From Candidatus Omnitrophota bacterium (GTDB lineage: Bacteria > Ratteibacteria > UBA8468 > MWAK01), in contig JAPLMK010000091.1 in the NCBI GenBank assembly GCA_026387085.1, positions 1 through 42,731 on the forward strand: DNA of 42,731 nt. Direction: 5' to 3'. Position numbers and translations under genes: made by a program. The notes beneath the pieces are model-generated. The model was not told the origin of the DNA. It did not search any database and saw only the letters and a program-made list of their open reading frames with translations. Positions 9,814 to 19,287 of the stretch are shown in pieces. Position 1 is the first letter of the stretch. Each line of letters begins with the position of its first letter.

Positions 9814-11511
9814 ATGAATAAACTATATAGCCTGGGGCTTGATTTCGGAACCAACTCAGTAAGGGCGCTCCTGGTTAATATTTCCGGAGGAGCAGAGACC
9901 GCAACCTCAATCTGGAACTATCAGTACGGAAAAAACGGAGTGGTTATCTCTGAAAATGACCCGCTTTTCGCCCGACAACACCCGGCCGATTATGTGAACG
10001 GCACCAGAAATGTCGTTAAAGACGTAATTGAAAAAGCCCGGAAAAACGACCCGGATTTTACGCCGGATAAGGTTATCGGCATCGGAGTTGACACAACCGG
10101 CAGCACGCCGATTCCGGTTGACAAATCCGGCCAGCCACTTGCTTTTAACCAAAAATTCCGCAATAACCCCAACAGTTACGCCTGGCTCTGGAAGGACCAT
10201 ACTTCGGCCGAAGAAGCCGAAGAGATTACCGCCAAAGCAAAAAAAAGCCATCCGGAATACTTACGGCGCTGCGGCGGTCGCTATTCTTCGGAATGGTTCT
10301 TCGCCAAAATCCTCCATCTGAGCCGGATTGACCGGAAAGTTTTTCAGGCGGCCGAGAGTTTCGTGGAACTGGAAGATTTTGTGCCGGCGCTCTTAACCGA
10401 CAACCTGGCGCCCCAGAAACTCAAGCGCGGCATTTGCGCCGCCGGACACAAAGCGCTTTATTGCAGCCAATGGAACGGACTACCTTCAGAGATATTTCTG
10501 ACTTCTCTCAGTCCGGATTTTAAAGGCCTGCGAAACCGGCTTTACGAAAAAGCATACCCGGCCGGAGACCAGGCCGGACGGCTCTCCTCAAAATGGGCGC
10601 GAGAACTCGGTCTAAAAGAAGGAATTGCCGTCAGCGTAGGCGCTTTTGACGCCCACCTAGGTGCAATCGGAGCCGGCATCAAAAAGAACGGGCTGGTCAA
10701 AGTAATCGGCACTTCAACCTGCGACCTGATGGTCTTTCCGTCCGGCAACGAACGCCGTCTGGAAAAAATAGACGGAATGTGCGGCCTGGCTGAAAGTTCC
10801 ATCATTCCCGGCTCAATCGGTCTGGAAGCAGGCCAATCGGCGGTGGGTGATATCTTCGCCTGGTTTGCGGAAAATTGCGTACCGGCCGATTATTCAGCTG
10901 CCGCAAACAAAAACAAGAAAAAAATTCAAGCGTACCTGAGCGAAAAGGCGGCCCGGTTGAATCCCGGCGAAAGCGGCCTGCTTGCCCTGGACTGGAACAA
11001 CGGAAACCGCTCCGTTTTAGTCGACCAGAAACTTTCCGGATTGATTCTGGGCCAGACACTGGCTACCAGGCCGGAAGAGATTTACCGGGCCCTGATTGAA
11101 GCCACCGGTTTCGGCGCCCGGACCATCATCGACCAAATTGAAAAATCCGGAGAAAAAATCAAGGAAGTAATCACCTGCGGCGGCATACCCAAGAAAAACC
11201 CGCTCCTGATGCAAATCTACAGCAATATCCTCAACCGGCCGCTTAAGATTGCCGCCTCGGAACAGACCTGCGCGCTGGGCGCGGCCCTGGTCGGCGCGGT
11301 TGCAGCCGGCAAGGAAGCCGGAGGTTTTTCCAGCGTCACGGAGGGACAGAAGATACTCTGCCGGTTTGAATCGAAAGAATACCGACCGGATAAAAAATCA
11401 GTTGCCGCCTACCAAAAACTCTACCGGCTTTACAGCCAATTACACGATGCGTTCGGACGGCCGGACGGCGCTCTCTTTTCCGTAATGAAAGAACTTTTAA
11501 AACATGGATAA
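9814..11511 (+). CDS. araB: FGGY-family carbohydrate kinase, ribulokinase-like
   Basis: LGLDFGTNSVRALLVN, IGIGVDTTGSTPIPVD, VGAFDAHLGAIGAG, IGTSTCDL, TCGGIPKKNPLLMQIYSNIL. Confidence 0.88.
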   Translation: MNKLYSLGLDFGTNSVRALLVNISGGAETATSIWNYQYGKNGVVISENDPLFARQHPADYVNGTRNVVKDVIEKARKNDPDFTPDKVIGIGVDTTGSTPIPVDKSGQPLAFNQKFRNNPNSYAWLWKDHTSAEEAEEITAKAKKSHPEYLRRCGGRYSSEWFFAKILHLSRIDRKVFQAAESFVELEDFVPALLTDNLAPQKLKRGICAAGHKALYCSQWNGLPSEIFLTSLSPDFKGLRNRLYEKAYPAGDQAGRLSSKWARELGLKEGIAVSVGAFDAHLGAIGAGIKKNGLVKVIGTSTCDLMVFPSGNERRLEKIDGMCGLAESSIIPGSIGLEAGQSAVGDIFAWFAENCVPADYSAAANKNKKKIQAYLSEKAARLNPGESGLLALDWNNGNRSVLVDQKLSGLILGQTLATRPEEIYRALIEATGFGARTIIDQIEKSGEKIKEVITCGGIPKKNPLLMQIYSNILNRPLKIAASEQTCALGAALVGAVAAGKEAGGFSSVTEGQKILCRFESKEYRPDKKSVAAYQKLYRLYSQLHDAFGRPDGALFSVMKELLKHG

Positions 11512-12175
11512 ATTAACCCGTCTCAGAAAAGAAGTGCTGAACGCAAATCTCCTTCTGCCGGAATGGGGACTGGTGGTCGGCACCCAGGGTAACGTCAGCG
11601 GTTTTGACCGGAAGAAAAAACTGGTCCTAATCAAACCAAGCGGAGTTTTCTATTCCAGCTTGAAATCATCAGACCTGGTAACATTAAACCTTGACGGCAA
11701 AAAAATTTCCGGCGCAAAAAAACCATCGGTGGACTGGCCGCACCACCTCTATCTTTACCGGAACATTCCGGGCATCGGCGGCGTCGTACACACCCACTCG
11801 CCTTACGCCACCGCTTTTGCCGCAGCCGGGATTCCGGTACCCTGCTTGACAACCGGACAGGCCGACATCTTCGGCGGCGAAATTCCGGTAACACCATATG
11901 CGGACAACCAAGCGGACAACATCGGAAAAGCAATTATTAAAGCGTATCGTCCGGGCTGCCCGGCAATCATCCTGGGACAGCACGGCATATTCGCTTTTGA
12001 CGAAAATCCGGAAAAAGCGGTCCGGGCGGCAAAATTAACCGAATACTTTGCCCAGATAAATCTCTTGGGCCTGCTGCTGGGAAAAGCATCCGGCCGAAAA
12101 GTCCTGCCGATGGCAGAAAAAGAGATTCAAAAATGGTACCGGCGCTACCACGGCGGGGGTTACGGACAGAAATAG
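11504..12175 (+). CDS. araD: Class II aldolase / L-ribulose-5-phosphate 4-epimerase-like
   Basis: GTQGNVSG, IKPSGV, VHTHSPYATAFAAAG, LGQHGIFAF, WYRRYHGGGYGQ tail typical of AraD. Confidence 0.88.
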   Translation: MDKLTRLRKEVLNANLLLPEWGLVVGTQGNVSGFDRKKKLVLIKPSGVFYSSLKSSDLVTLNLDGKKISGAKKPSVDWPHHLYLYRNIPGIGGVVHTHSPYATAFAAAGIPVPCLTTGQADIFGGEIPVTPYADNQADNIGKAIIKAYRPGCPAIILGQHGIFAFDENPEKAVRAAKLTEYFAQINLLGLLLGKASGRKVLPMAEKEIQKWYRRYHGGGYGQK

Positions 12176-12232
12176 CGTTCGGGGCCTGGAGAAAAACTTT
12201 AAAAAATACAGAAAACACGAAAGGTGGAAAAA

Positions 12233-13252
12233 ATGAAAAAAATAAGGGTGGGAATTATCGGCGGAGCCGGTTATGCCGGCGGGGAACTTTTACGTTTGCT
12301 GGTAAACCACCCCGGCGTTGAAATTACCTGCGTCACTTCCGAAACGTTCCCGGGTAAAAAAGTGATTGAACAGTATCCGAAACTAAACAAACTGAAAAAC
12401 TTCACCTTTCAATCTTACCAAAAACAGAAAATAGTTGAGGACTGCGATTTTGTCTTTCTGGCCAAACCGCACCCAAACTCATTCTCGCTGGTACGGGAAC
12501 TTTTCGGAAAAGTACGGATTATTGACCTTTCCGCCAACTTCCGTTTCCCGAAGGCCCGGGACTTTGAAAGCGCCTATCAGACCAAGCACCTGGCCCCGGA
12601 ATTCCTGAAGGAGAGCGTTTACGGTTTGCCGGAAATTTTCCCGAAACAAATAAAAAAAGCAAAATTAATAACCAATCCCGGTTGCTATCCCACCGGCGTT
12701 ATTCTCGGACTGTTTCCGCTCTTTAAAACCAACGCCGTGGAACCGGAAATCAACGTGAGCGCAATCTCTGGTTTTTCCGGAGCCGGCCGTTCACCCGCAC
12801 CCGGTAGCCCGGCTTATTCGGTTAGCGATAATATTCGTCCTTACAAAGTCGGCATCCACCCGCACGGCGCCGAGATGGAAGAGAAGATAAGATCAGCTAC
12901 CGGGAGAAAAATAAGCATTAACTTTATACCGCAGGTGGCCGGATTTGAAAGAGGCATTCTCAGCGTTACCTTCGCCCGCCTGAAGAAAAAAAATTCTCCG
13001 GAAACACTTATTTCTCTGTACCGGAAAACATACCGGAAAAATCCGTTTGTCCGAGTCCTTCCCCCGGGGCAATATCCGGAAATAAAGAACGTGGTCCTGA
13101 CCAATTTCTGCGACCTTGGCGTTCAACTACTCAAGGATAATAACCTGGTTATAATTACGGCGCTTGACAACCTGGTTAAGGGAGCAGCCGGACAAGCCGT
13201 TCAGAACCTCAACATCATGGCCGGATTTCCGGAGGGCGAGGCGCTCGGATGA
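12233..13252 (+). CDS. argC: N-acetyl-gamma-glutamyl-phosphate reductase
   Basis: VGIIGGAGYAGGELLRLL, TNPGCYPTGVILGL, SGFSGAGRSP, HPHGAEME. Confidence 0.95.
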   Translation: MKKIRVGIIGGAGYAGGELLRLLVNHPGVEITCVTSETFPGKKVIEQYPKLNKLKNFTFQSYQKQKIVEDCDFVFLAKPHPNSFSLVRELFGKVRIIDLSANFRFPKARDFESAYQTKHLAPEFLKESVYGLPEIFPKQIKKAKLITNPGCYPTGVILGLFPLFKTNAVEPEINVSAISGFSGAGRSPAPGSPAYSVSDNIRPYKVGIHPHGAEMEEKIRSATGRKISINFIPQVAGFERGILSVTFARLKKKNSPETLISLYRKTYRKNPFVRVLPPGQYPEIKNVVLTNFCDLGVQLLKDNNLVIITALDNLVKGAAGQAVQNLNIMAGFPEGEALG

Positions 13253-14100
13253 GAGAAAAATTACCGAAAAATAAACCGGAAACAACCTTAGTCGCTCTCT
13301 TTGGATTTCCGGTTAAACATACTCTTTCGCCCCTCTTCCAGAATGCCGCTTTTCAAGCCCTGGGGATGAATACATTTTACCTTGCCCTCGAGGTGCCGCC
13401 GGAAGAACTTCCCGACGCAATCAACGCCATCCGCTCCCGAAAATTTTTGGGCGCCAACCTGACCATTCCGCACAAAGAAACGGTGATTCCGTTTCTGGAT
13501 GAGGTTTCTTTACCGGCACAAAAATGCGGTTCGGTAAACACCGTCGTCAATCACAACGGGAAATTGAGAGGTGAAACAACCGATGGTCCCGGCTTTATCC
13601 GCTCCCTGAAAGAAGAAGCGGGCATAACGCCGAAAGGAAAAAGAATCTTTCTGATTGGCGCCGGCGGCGCGGCCCGGGCGTTGGCTTTCTCGCTCGCCGA
13701 AGCAAAAGCAAGCATCTGCTTAACCAACCGGACTGCGGTAAAAGGGGAAAAACTGGTCTCTGATTTGAAAAATTACTATCCGCAGAACACCATTACCTAC
13801 GTTCCTTTTTCGGAAAAATCTAAAACGCTGCGCCGGGAAAAGATTGACGTCCTCATCAACGCCACTTCATTAGGGCTGAAAAAAGAAGAAGAGTTATTCC
13901 GGCCGGCTGACCTGGCCGGCAAAATAGTCGTCTGCGATTTAATTTACAACCGCAAAACACTGCTCCTGCAGTCGGCGCAAGAACTGGGACTGAAAACAAT
14001 TAACGGGCTGGGAATGCTCATCCACCAGGGCGCGCTCTCCTTCCAACTCTGGACCGGAAAGACCGCTCCGATAAAAATAATGTTCGCTGCCGTAAAATAA
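13249..14100 (+). CDS. aroE: Shikimate dehydrogenase
   Basis: GFPVKHTLSPLFQNAAF, GANLTIPHKE, GAGGAARALAFSL, NGLGMLIHQGALSFQLWTG; ATGA overlap with argC. Confidence 0.95.
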   Translation: MREKLPKNKPETTLVALFGFPVKHTLSPLFQNAAFQALGMNTFYLALEVPPEELPDAINAIRSRKFLGANLTIPHKETVIPFLDEVSLPAQKCGSVNTVVNHNGKLRGETTDGPGFIRSLKEEAGITPKGKRIFLIGAGGAARALAFSLAEAKASICLTNRTAVKGEKLVSDLKNYYPQNTITYVPFSEKSKTLRREKIDVLINATSLGLKKEEELFRPADLAGKIVVCDLIYNRKTLLLQSAQELGLKTINGLGMLIHQGALSFQLWTGKTAPIKIMFAAVK

Positions 14101-14229
14101 GCCGCCGGATATATTGAAACAAAATTAAGAATGACAATATATTTGTGCCGACAGGTAAAAACATGATATGCTTTAATACGATACGCCTTTGTCGGAGCAA
14201 TAAAAAGTTAACTATTTTTAGCTGATAAA

Positions 14230-14970
14230 ATGTTGAAAAAGAAAATCAGGGTAACGGTTTGGAATGAATTCCGGCACGAAAAAAGTGACGCGGCAGTCAA
14301 AAAAATATATCCGGACGGAATACACGCGGTTATTGCGGCCCATCTGAATAAACAGGAGGGAATCATTGCCGGAACTGCGGTCCTTGACCAGCCGGAACAC
14401 GGCCTGACCCGGGAGACATTAACCGGCACCGACGTTTTAACCTGGTGGGGGCACATCGCTCACAGCGAGGTCTCAGACGAAATAGTCAACCGGGTGCAAG
14501 AACGGGTACTGGAAGGCATGGGACTAATCATCCTCCATTCCGGCCACCACTCCAAAATATTCAAACGGCTGATGGGCACCACCTGCAACCTGCGCTGGCG
14601 CGAAGCCAACGAAAAAGAACGGCTTTGGAACGTGGAGCCCGGCCACCCGGTAACCGATGGCCTCGGTGACTATTTCGAATTGCCGCACGAAGAGATGTAC
14701 GGGGAACGTTTTGACATCCCAAATCCGGATAAGCTGGTCTTTATCTCCTGGTTTGAAGGCGGGGAGGTTTTCCGCAGCGGCTGCTGTTATGAGCGGGGAC
14801 ACGGCCGCATCTTCTACTTCCAACCCGGTCACGAAACATATCCCATATATTACGATACCAACGTAATGCAGGTTATCACCAACGCAGTCCGGTGGGCGGC
14901 ACCCAGAATAATTAAAAAGATTGAAACACCAAATTCTCCGCCGATAGAAAATTTACCTTCCCCGGCTTGA
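14230..14970 (+). CDS. ThuA-like (trehalose utilization) domain protein
   Basis: [61 protein letters not shown]. Confidence 0.88.
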   Translation: MLKKKIRVTVWNEFRHEKSDAAVKKIYPDGIHAVIAAHLNKQEGIIAGTAVLDQPEHGLTRETLTGTDVLTWWGHIAHSEVSDEIVNRVQERVLEGMGLIILHSGHHSKIFKRLMGTTCNLRWREANEKERLWNVEPGHPVTDGLGDYFELPHEEMYGERFDIPNPDKLVFISWFEGGEVFRSGCCYERGHGRIFYFQPGHETYPIYYDTNVMQVITNAVRWAAPRIIKKIETPNSPPIENLPSPA

Positions 14971-14991
14971 CTACGCTAAATTTCGTCTACC

Positions 14992-16212
14992 GTGAAATTT
15001 AACTCTTTCGCGTTTTCCGCGCTGCGCCACAGAAATTTCCGTATCTTCTGGCTCGGCCAGTTTCTTTCTCTCTGTGGTTCCTGGATGCAGAATGTGGCCC
15101 AGGGCTGGCTGGTTCTCAGCGTCACTAATTCTGTATTCCTGTTGGGATTGACCGGCGCCATCGCCGGCCTGCCTGTCCTCGTCTTTTCGCTGGTCGGCGG
15201 AGTAACAGCCGACCGCGTTAACAAACGTTCCTTTTTAATCCTTACCCAGGCACTGGCCGCGCTCCTGGCCCTTATCCTGGCCATACTCATCTCCCTGAAA
15301 ATAGTCACCTTCTGGCAAATTGCCTTGATTGCCGGGTTATCCGGATTGGTACTGGCTTTTGACGCCCCGGTCCGCCAATCGTTTTTTGCGGAACTTGTAC
15401 CGAAAAAAGACCTCTCCAACGCCATCGCTATAAACTCTACGGTTTTTAATATTACTCGAATCATCGGACCGGTCCTGGCCGCCTTCGCTATCGCCGGCCT
15501 GGGCATGTCCAGCGCCTTCTACCTGAACAGCCTCAGTTTTCTGCCGGCAATTATCGCGCTCTATTTTATCCGGGGCAATTTCCGGCCTCAGCACAAACCC
15601 GAACGGACAATTATCTCCTCTCTTTTTCAGGGCGCCGGTTACATCTGGAAAAATAGACGCATCCGTATCTTGATTATACATATATCATTCTTAAGTGTCT
15701 TTGGAATGTCCGGCCAGATATTGATGCCGGTCTTTGCCCGCGATATCCTGCATTTAGGGGTCCGCGGGTTGGGACATTTAATGGCCTTCTTTGGATTGGG
15801 CTCACTGATCGGCGCAATTTTTATGGTCCTCTCAAGCCACTTTCCGAGACGGGAAAGATTTGTTTTTATCGGCGGGCTGGTAATGTCCCTGTCTCTGATT
15901 TTATTTGCCTTATCCCAAAACACAACTCTTTCCTGTCTCCTGCTGATTCCGGCCGGCTGGGGTTTTATCACGCAGGCAGTAACCATTCAATCCCTGCTTC
16001 AAAACTATGCACCGGATGCTTTACGCGGAAGGGTAATGGGCTTCTTCACCTTTACCTTCATGGGAATGATGCCCATCGGCAGTTTTCAGGCCGGTCTGCT
16101 TGCCCACCTCTGGGGAACTCCGGCGGCCGTGGTAATCGGCGGGATAATCTGTCTCGGCGCCAGCCTCTACCTCCTGCTCAATTCCCGTCTACTTTCAGGG
16201 GTTGTCGAATAG
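14992..16212 (+). CDS. MFS transporter (EntS/enterobactin exporter-type)
   Basis: FAFSALRHRNFRIFWLGQFLSLCGSWMQNVAQGWLVLSVTNS; 12-TM hydrophobic profile. Confidence 0.88.
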   Translation: MKFNSFAFSALRHRNFRIFWLGQFLSLCGSWMQNVAQGWLVLSVTNSVFLLGLTGAIAGLPVLVFSLVGGVTADRVNKRSFLILTQALAALLALILAILISLKIVTFWQIALIAGLSGLVLAFDAPVRQSFFAELVPKKDLSNAIAINSTVFNITRIIGPVLAAFAIAGLGMSSAFYLNSLSFLPAIIALYFIRGNFRPQHKPERTIISSLFQGAGYIWKNRRIRILIIHISFLSVFGMSGQILMPVFARDILHLGVRGLGHLMAFFGLGSLIGAIFMVLSSHFPRRERFVFIGGLVMSLSLILFALSQNTTLSCLLLIPAGWGFITQAVTIQSLLQNYAPDALRGRVMGFFTFTFMGMMPIGSFQAGLLAHLWGTPAAVVIGGIICLGASLYLLLNSRLLSGVVE

Positions 16213-17244
16213 AGACCGGCACAGAAAAAGAAAAGCGCCCAGCAGAATGACGATTTGGGGCAGAAAAGCAGCCAGGGCCGGCGGAAGATAACCTTGATTT
16301 CCCAGGGCCAGCCCGAAAGAAAAAAGCCAATAGGTAAACATCGCCAGCAGAAATCCGAGCGTAACCAATGCCGGCCTGGAAAAACGCCGGCTGAACGCCA
16401 GGGGTAACGTCAGAAAGACCACAAAAATGTTGAGCAACGGATAACTTAAATGACTAAGCACGGCAGTCCGAATAGCAACCGGGTCCAAGCCGGCCTTGTT
16501 CAGTCTCGCCAAATAACCAACTAACTGACGCAGCGAAAGCGCCTGAACCGGTTCCAATAAAGGTTCCAGGTCTTCCCGGCTCATCTGAAAATCAAACGAC
16601 CGTCGAGTAAAAGATAGATCATCCAAAACCTCACCCTCAACTGAAAACATGACCCGCAGGCCGGATTCTATCACCCATTGGCCATCTTTTTCAATCAGGC
16701 ACCGTTCCCCCCGGTAAATCTCCTTCAAATTTCCTTCCGGGTAAAAAATAAGGATATTGGGTTTTTCAAAAAGGTTCTCGGCTGTCCGAAACTTCTCCGC
16801 GTAAAAGAAAAATTGCGGCAGGGCTAGCGTCGGGTTGGATATTTCAGCCCGGGGCTTAATCCGGCTGAAAGAAGCCGGAACTATCGTCTCGTTAACCAGA
16901 AAAACAAGCGGAATTAAGAGCCCGCCCAAAATAAAGAACGGAGCCAGAAAGCGGAGCGGGAAAAGCCCGGAACCTTCCAGAATCAGCATCTCCCGGTGTT
17001 TGCCCATCAACCCCAAAGTAACCAGAACCGAAATCAGCACCGCTAACGGCGAAAACTGGACAAAAACACCCGGAATCATCCAGAGAAATACGCGCGCTAC
17101 CGCAGCCGGGGAGTATCCGCCATGCAGATAATCGGCTAAATTATCCACGACGGCTCCGACCAGCCCGATGACAGATAGGGCAATGATTGCCAGCAGGTAA
17201 AGTTTAACAAATTCCCCGGCGAGGTATTTATCCAGTCGCTTCAT
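16195..17244 (-). CDS. lptG: LptF/LptG (YjgP/YjgQ) family permease, LptG-like
   Basis: MKRLDKYLAGEFVKLYLLAIIAL N-terminus and YjgP/YjgQ topology; convergent 18-bp overlap with MFS gene. Confidence 0.82.
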   Translation of the reverse strand: MKRLDKYLAGEFVKLYLLAIIALSVIGLVGAVVDNLADYLHGGYSPAAVARVFLWMIPGVFVQFSPLAVLISVLVTLGLMGKHREMLILEGSGLFPLRFLAPFFILGGLLIPLVFLVNETIVPASFSRIKPRAEISNPTLALPQFFFYAEKFRTAENLFEKPNILIFYPEGNLKEIYRGERCLIEKDGQWVIESGLRVMFSVEGEVLDDLSFTRRSFDFQMSREDLEPLLEPVQALSLRQLVGYLARLNKAGLDPVAIRTAVLSHLSYPLLNIFVVFLTLPLAFSRRFSRPALVTLGFLLAMFTYWLFSFGLALGNQGYLPPALAAFLPQIVILLGAFLFLCRSLFDNP

Positions 17245-17260
17245 AATTACATCTTTATTG

Positions 17261-17288
17261 AACGCAGATTACCGCAGAGAACGCGGAG
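17261..17288. repeat. Left flanking inverted repeat of GxxExxY cassette
   Basis: aacgcagattaccgcagagaacgcggag; imperfect reverse complement at 17706-17729. Confidence 0.7.
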
Positions 17289-17304
17289 CACACGGAGAAT
17301 TACT

Positions 17305-17692
17305 TCAAAGATTGTTAACCATTCTTACGATTCCATCTCTTAATACCCTAACATTGAAATTAATCAACAACCCGATTTTGTAATCAGACAGCTTCAAATA
17401 AGATATCAACTGGGCTTTATGAATTGGTAACAGTTTCTCAACCGATTTTATCTCCAAGATGATACTATCCCCCACAACCAAATCTAACCGATATGCACAA
17501 TCAAGATTTACTCCACGATATACAACATAAAGTGGTTTCTGTTGTTCCACCTTTAATCCTGTTTGTATAAGATCATACACCATACAGATTTCGTAGGCAG
17601 ATTCAAGAAGTCCCGGACCCAAAGCGCGATGAATATTTATCGCTACCCCTATAATTTGTTTCCGTTATCTTGTTAAGTTCTTCTTTTTCCAT
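17305..17692 (-). pseudogene. GxxExxY protein gene with N-terminal frameshift
   Basis: Frame 1 MEKEELNKITE... shifts at the AAA run (17659-17661, + strand TTT) into QIIGVAINIHRALGPGLLESAYEICMVYDLIQTGLKVEQQKPLYVVYRGVNLDCAYRLDLVVGDSIILEIKSVEKLLPIHKAQLISYLKL...; contains the GLLESAY signature. Confidence 0.8.
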
Positions 17693-17705
17693 ATCTCTTT
17701 GCGAT

Positions 17706-17729
17706 CTCTGCGTACTCTGCGGTTCATCT
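17706..17729. repeat. Right flanking inverted repeat of GxxExxY cassette
   Basis: ctctgcgtactctgcggttcatct. Confidence 0.7.
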
Positions 17730-17787
17730 TTTATCGTTTTGTTCTTGAGAATACCTTTTTTCGTTCATCTGCGTCCTGTTTACCATT

Positions 17788-18822
17788 TTATTCTATCCGC
17801 TCAAAAAAATAAATCCCCACCAGTAAAATAACTGCGTCCGGTAAAAAATAAAAGCCGGCTAAATGCGGCTTAACCCGCGTCAAGGCCTCAATCCCGGTCA
17901 GCGCGAAATAATAACTCAAGACCAGGCCGCAGGAAACCGTAATTCCCCAAAGACTGCGCGGCAAAGCGATACCCAAAGGTATGCCGATCAACAGGAAAAG
18001 AAGCGGCGCAAAAGCAAAAGAAAACCGGCGCAGTTGCTCTGACTTCGCTTTCGCCGTACCGGAACGGAGTAACTGAAAACTGCTCATTTCGTAAATCTTC
18101 GGCTCCGGCCGGCCTCCTCTCGCAACAATCTCGGGCAAGGGAAAAAGATAAGTTTGGAAAGAGAGCCGCTGGTATGTTTTTACTTTTTGGGATTGATAGG
18201 TCTGCATAACGCCTTCCTGAAGGTAAAGGCACGGCTTTCCGGAGCGGAAAACCAGTTTAACCTTACGGGCCGATATGGTGCGTATCGTCTGCCCGTCTTT
18301 CTGATACAAAGTAACCATTCCTTTTTTCCCTTTGCTGGGTATAAAGAGCACTAGATTGGGAAATTCGGTAACAACCGAACCGGGCCGAACCAGGTTAGCG
18401 GTTGGATTCACTTTGACGTCTAAAAAAACGATGCGGTTCTGATAAAATCCGTAAGGCTGAGCGAAACAAAGCAGACCAAGATTAGCCAGAGATAACAAAA
18501 GCCCCAGGAAGAGAAACGGCCAGACCGCGTTTTTCAGGGAAATCCCCAAACTCTTGATGGCCAGAAATTCCCGGTCCTGGCTGAAACGGCTGAAAGTAAG
18601 CGTGGAGCCGATCAGAACGGCCAGGGCCAGGCCATACGGCAAAAGGGAAAAGAGCAGCAGAAAAAAGTACCGGAACAACGTAAAACCGGACACCAGGTTC
18701 TTCACCAGGAGGTCAACAACCTGGAAAAGGGCGCTTAAGGAGAGCAGAAAAAGGATAAAAGCGAAAGAGATGAAAAACGGCGGGCCAAATTCCGTAATCA
18801 GGTAACGGCTGATGCGCTTCAT
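17788..18822 (-). CDS. lptF: LptF/LptG (YjgP/YjgQ) family permease, LptF-like
   Basis: MKRISRYLITEFGPPFFISFAFILFLLSLSALFQVVDLLVKN; start reassigned to ATG at 18822. Confidence 0.82.
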   Translation of the reverse strand: MKRISRYLITEFGPPFFISFAFILFLLSLSALFQVVDLLVKNLVSGFTLFRYFFLLLFSLLPYGLALAVLIGSTLTFSRFSQDREFLAIKSLGISLKNAVWPFLFLGLLLSLANLGLLCFAQPYGFYQNRIVFLDVKVNPTANLVRPGSVVTEFPNLVLFIPSKGKKGMVTLYQKDGQTIRTISARKVKLVFRSGKPCLYLQEGVMQTYQSQKVKTYQRLSFQTYLFPLPEIVARGGRPEPKIYEMSSFQLLRSGTAKAKSEQLRRFSFAFAPLLFLLIGIPLGIALPRSLWGITVSCGLVLSYYFALTGIEALTRVKPHLAGFYFLPDAVILLVGIYFFERIE

Positions 18823-18827
18823 ACTTA

Positions 18828-19101
18828 GGGGTTGCGAAAGAATAAAATCGCCTATTTGGAGTCCCAGATTTAAGGTCAGTGCAAGGCGCGACGAAGGTTC
18901 TGTGCCCCCTGCGGCACACAACCGAGGAGCAACGCCGCAATGACCTAAAAACTTCGACTCCCTGAAAAGCCAGGTTTCTTTTGGGCTGCGACTGCGTCGC
19001 TCATCGCTTGCGTACCACAGTGGGTACGTAAGCTTCTTCGCTCCTTGTCTCGCTCCAAAATCGCCTCTGGCAAATAGGCAATTTTATTCTTTCGCAGCCC
19101 C
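18828..19101. mobile_element. MITE-like non-autonomous element with 31-bp TIRs and 7-bp target-site duplication
   Basis: TIR-L 18828-18858 ggggttgcgaaagaataaaatcgcctatttg versus reverse complement of 19071-19101 ggggctgcgaaagaataaaattgcctatttg (29/31); flanked by ATACTTA at 18821-18827 and 19102-19108; nested internal hairpins. Confidence 0.85.
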
Positions 19102-19287
19102 ATACTTATTTTAACATAACCGCACAGAACGTGCTATTGCTAAAATTCCGTAAATTTTAATTGACCAAACAGGTGCATCGGAGTAAAATATAAAAAATCA
19201 GGTCGGCTGTCGGGCTAAAAATATTTCTGCTTCGATTTTGCTCAGTACGGCGAGTGAACCATTTTTTTGGCAAACAGGATATGTCGG

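Noticed and set aside
18828-19101. N-terminal extension of LptF from 18921 (MCAAGGTEPSSRLALTLNLGLQIGDFILSQPLS)
   Set aside because: Encoded entirely by the inserted element from a TTG; MKRISRYLITEF is the canonical YjgP/YjgQ start, so the extension is probably not native
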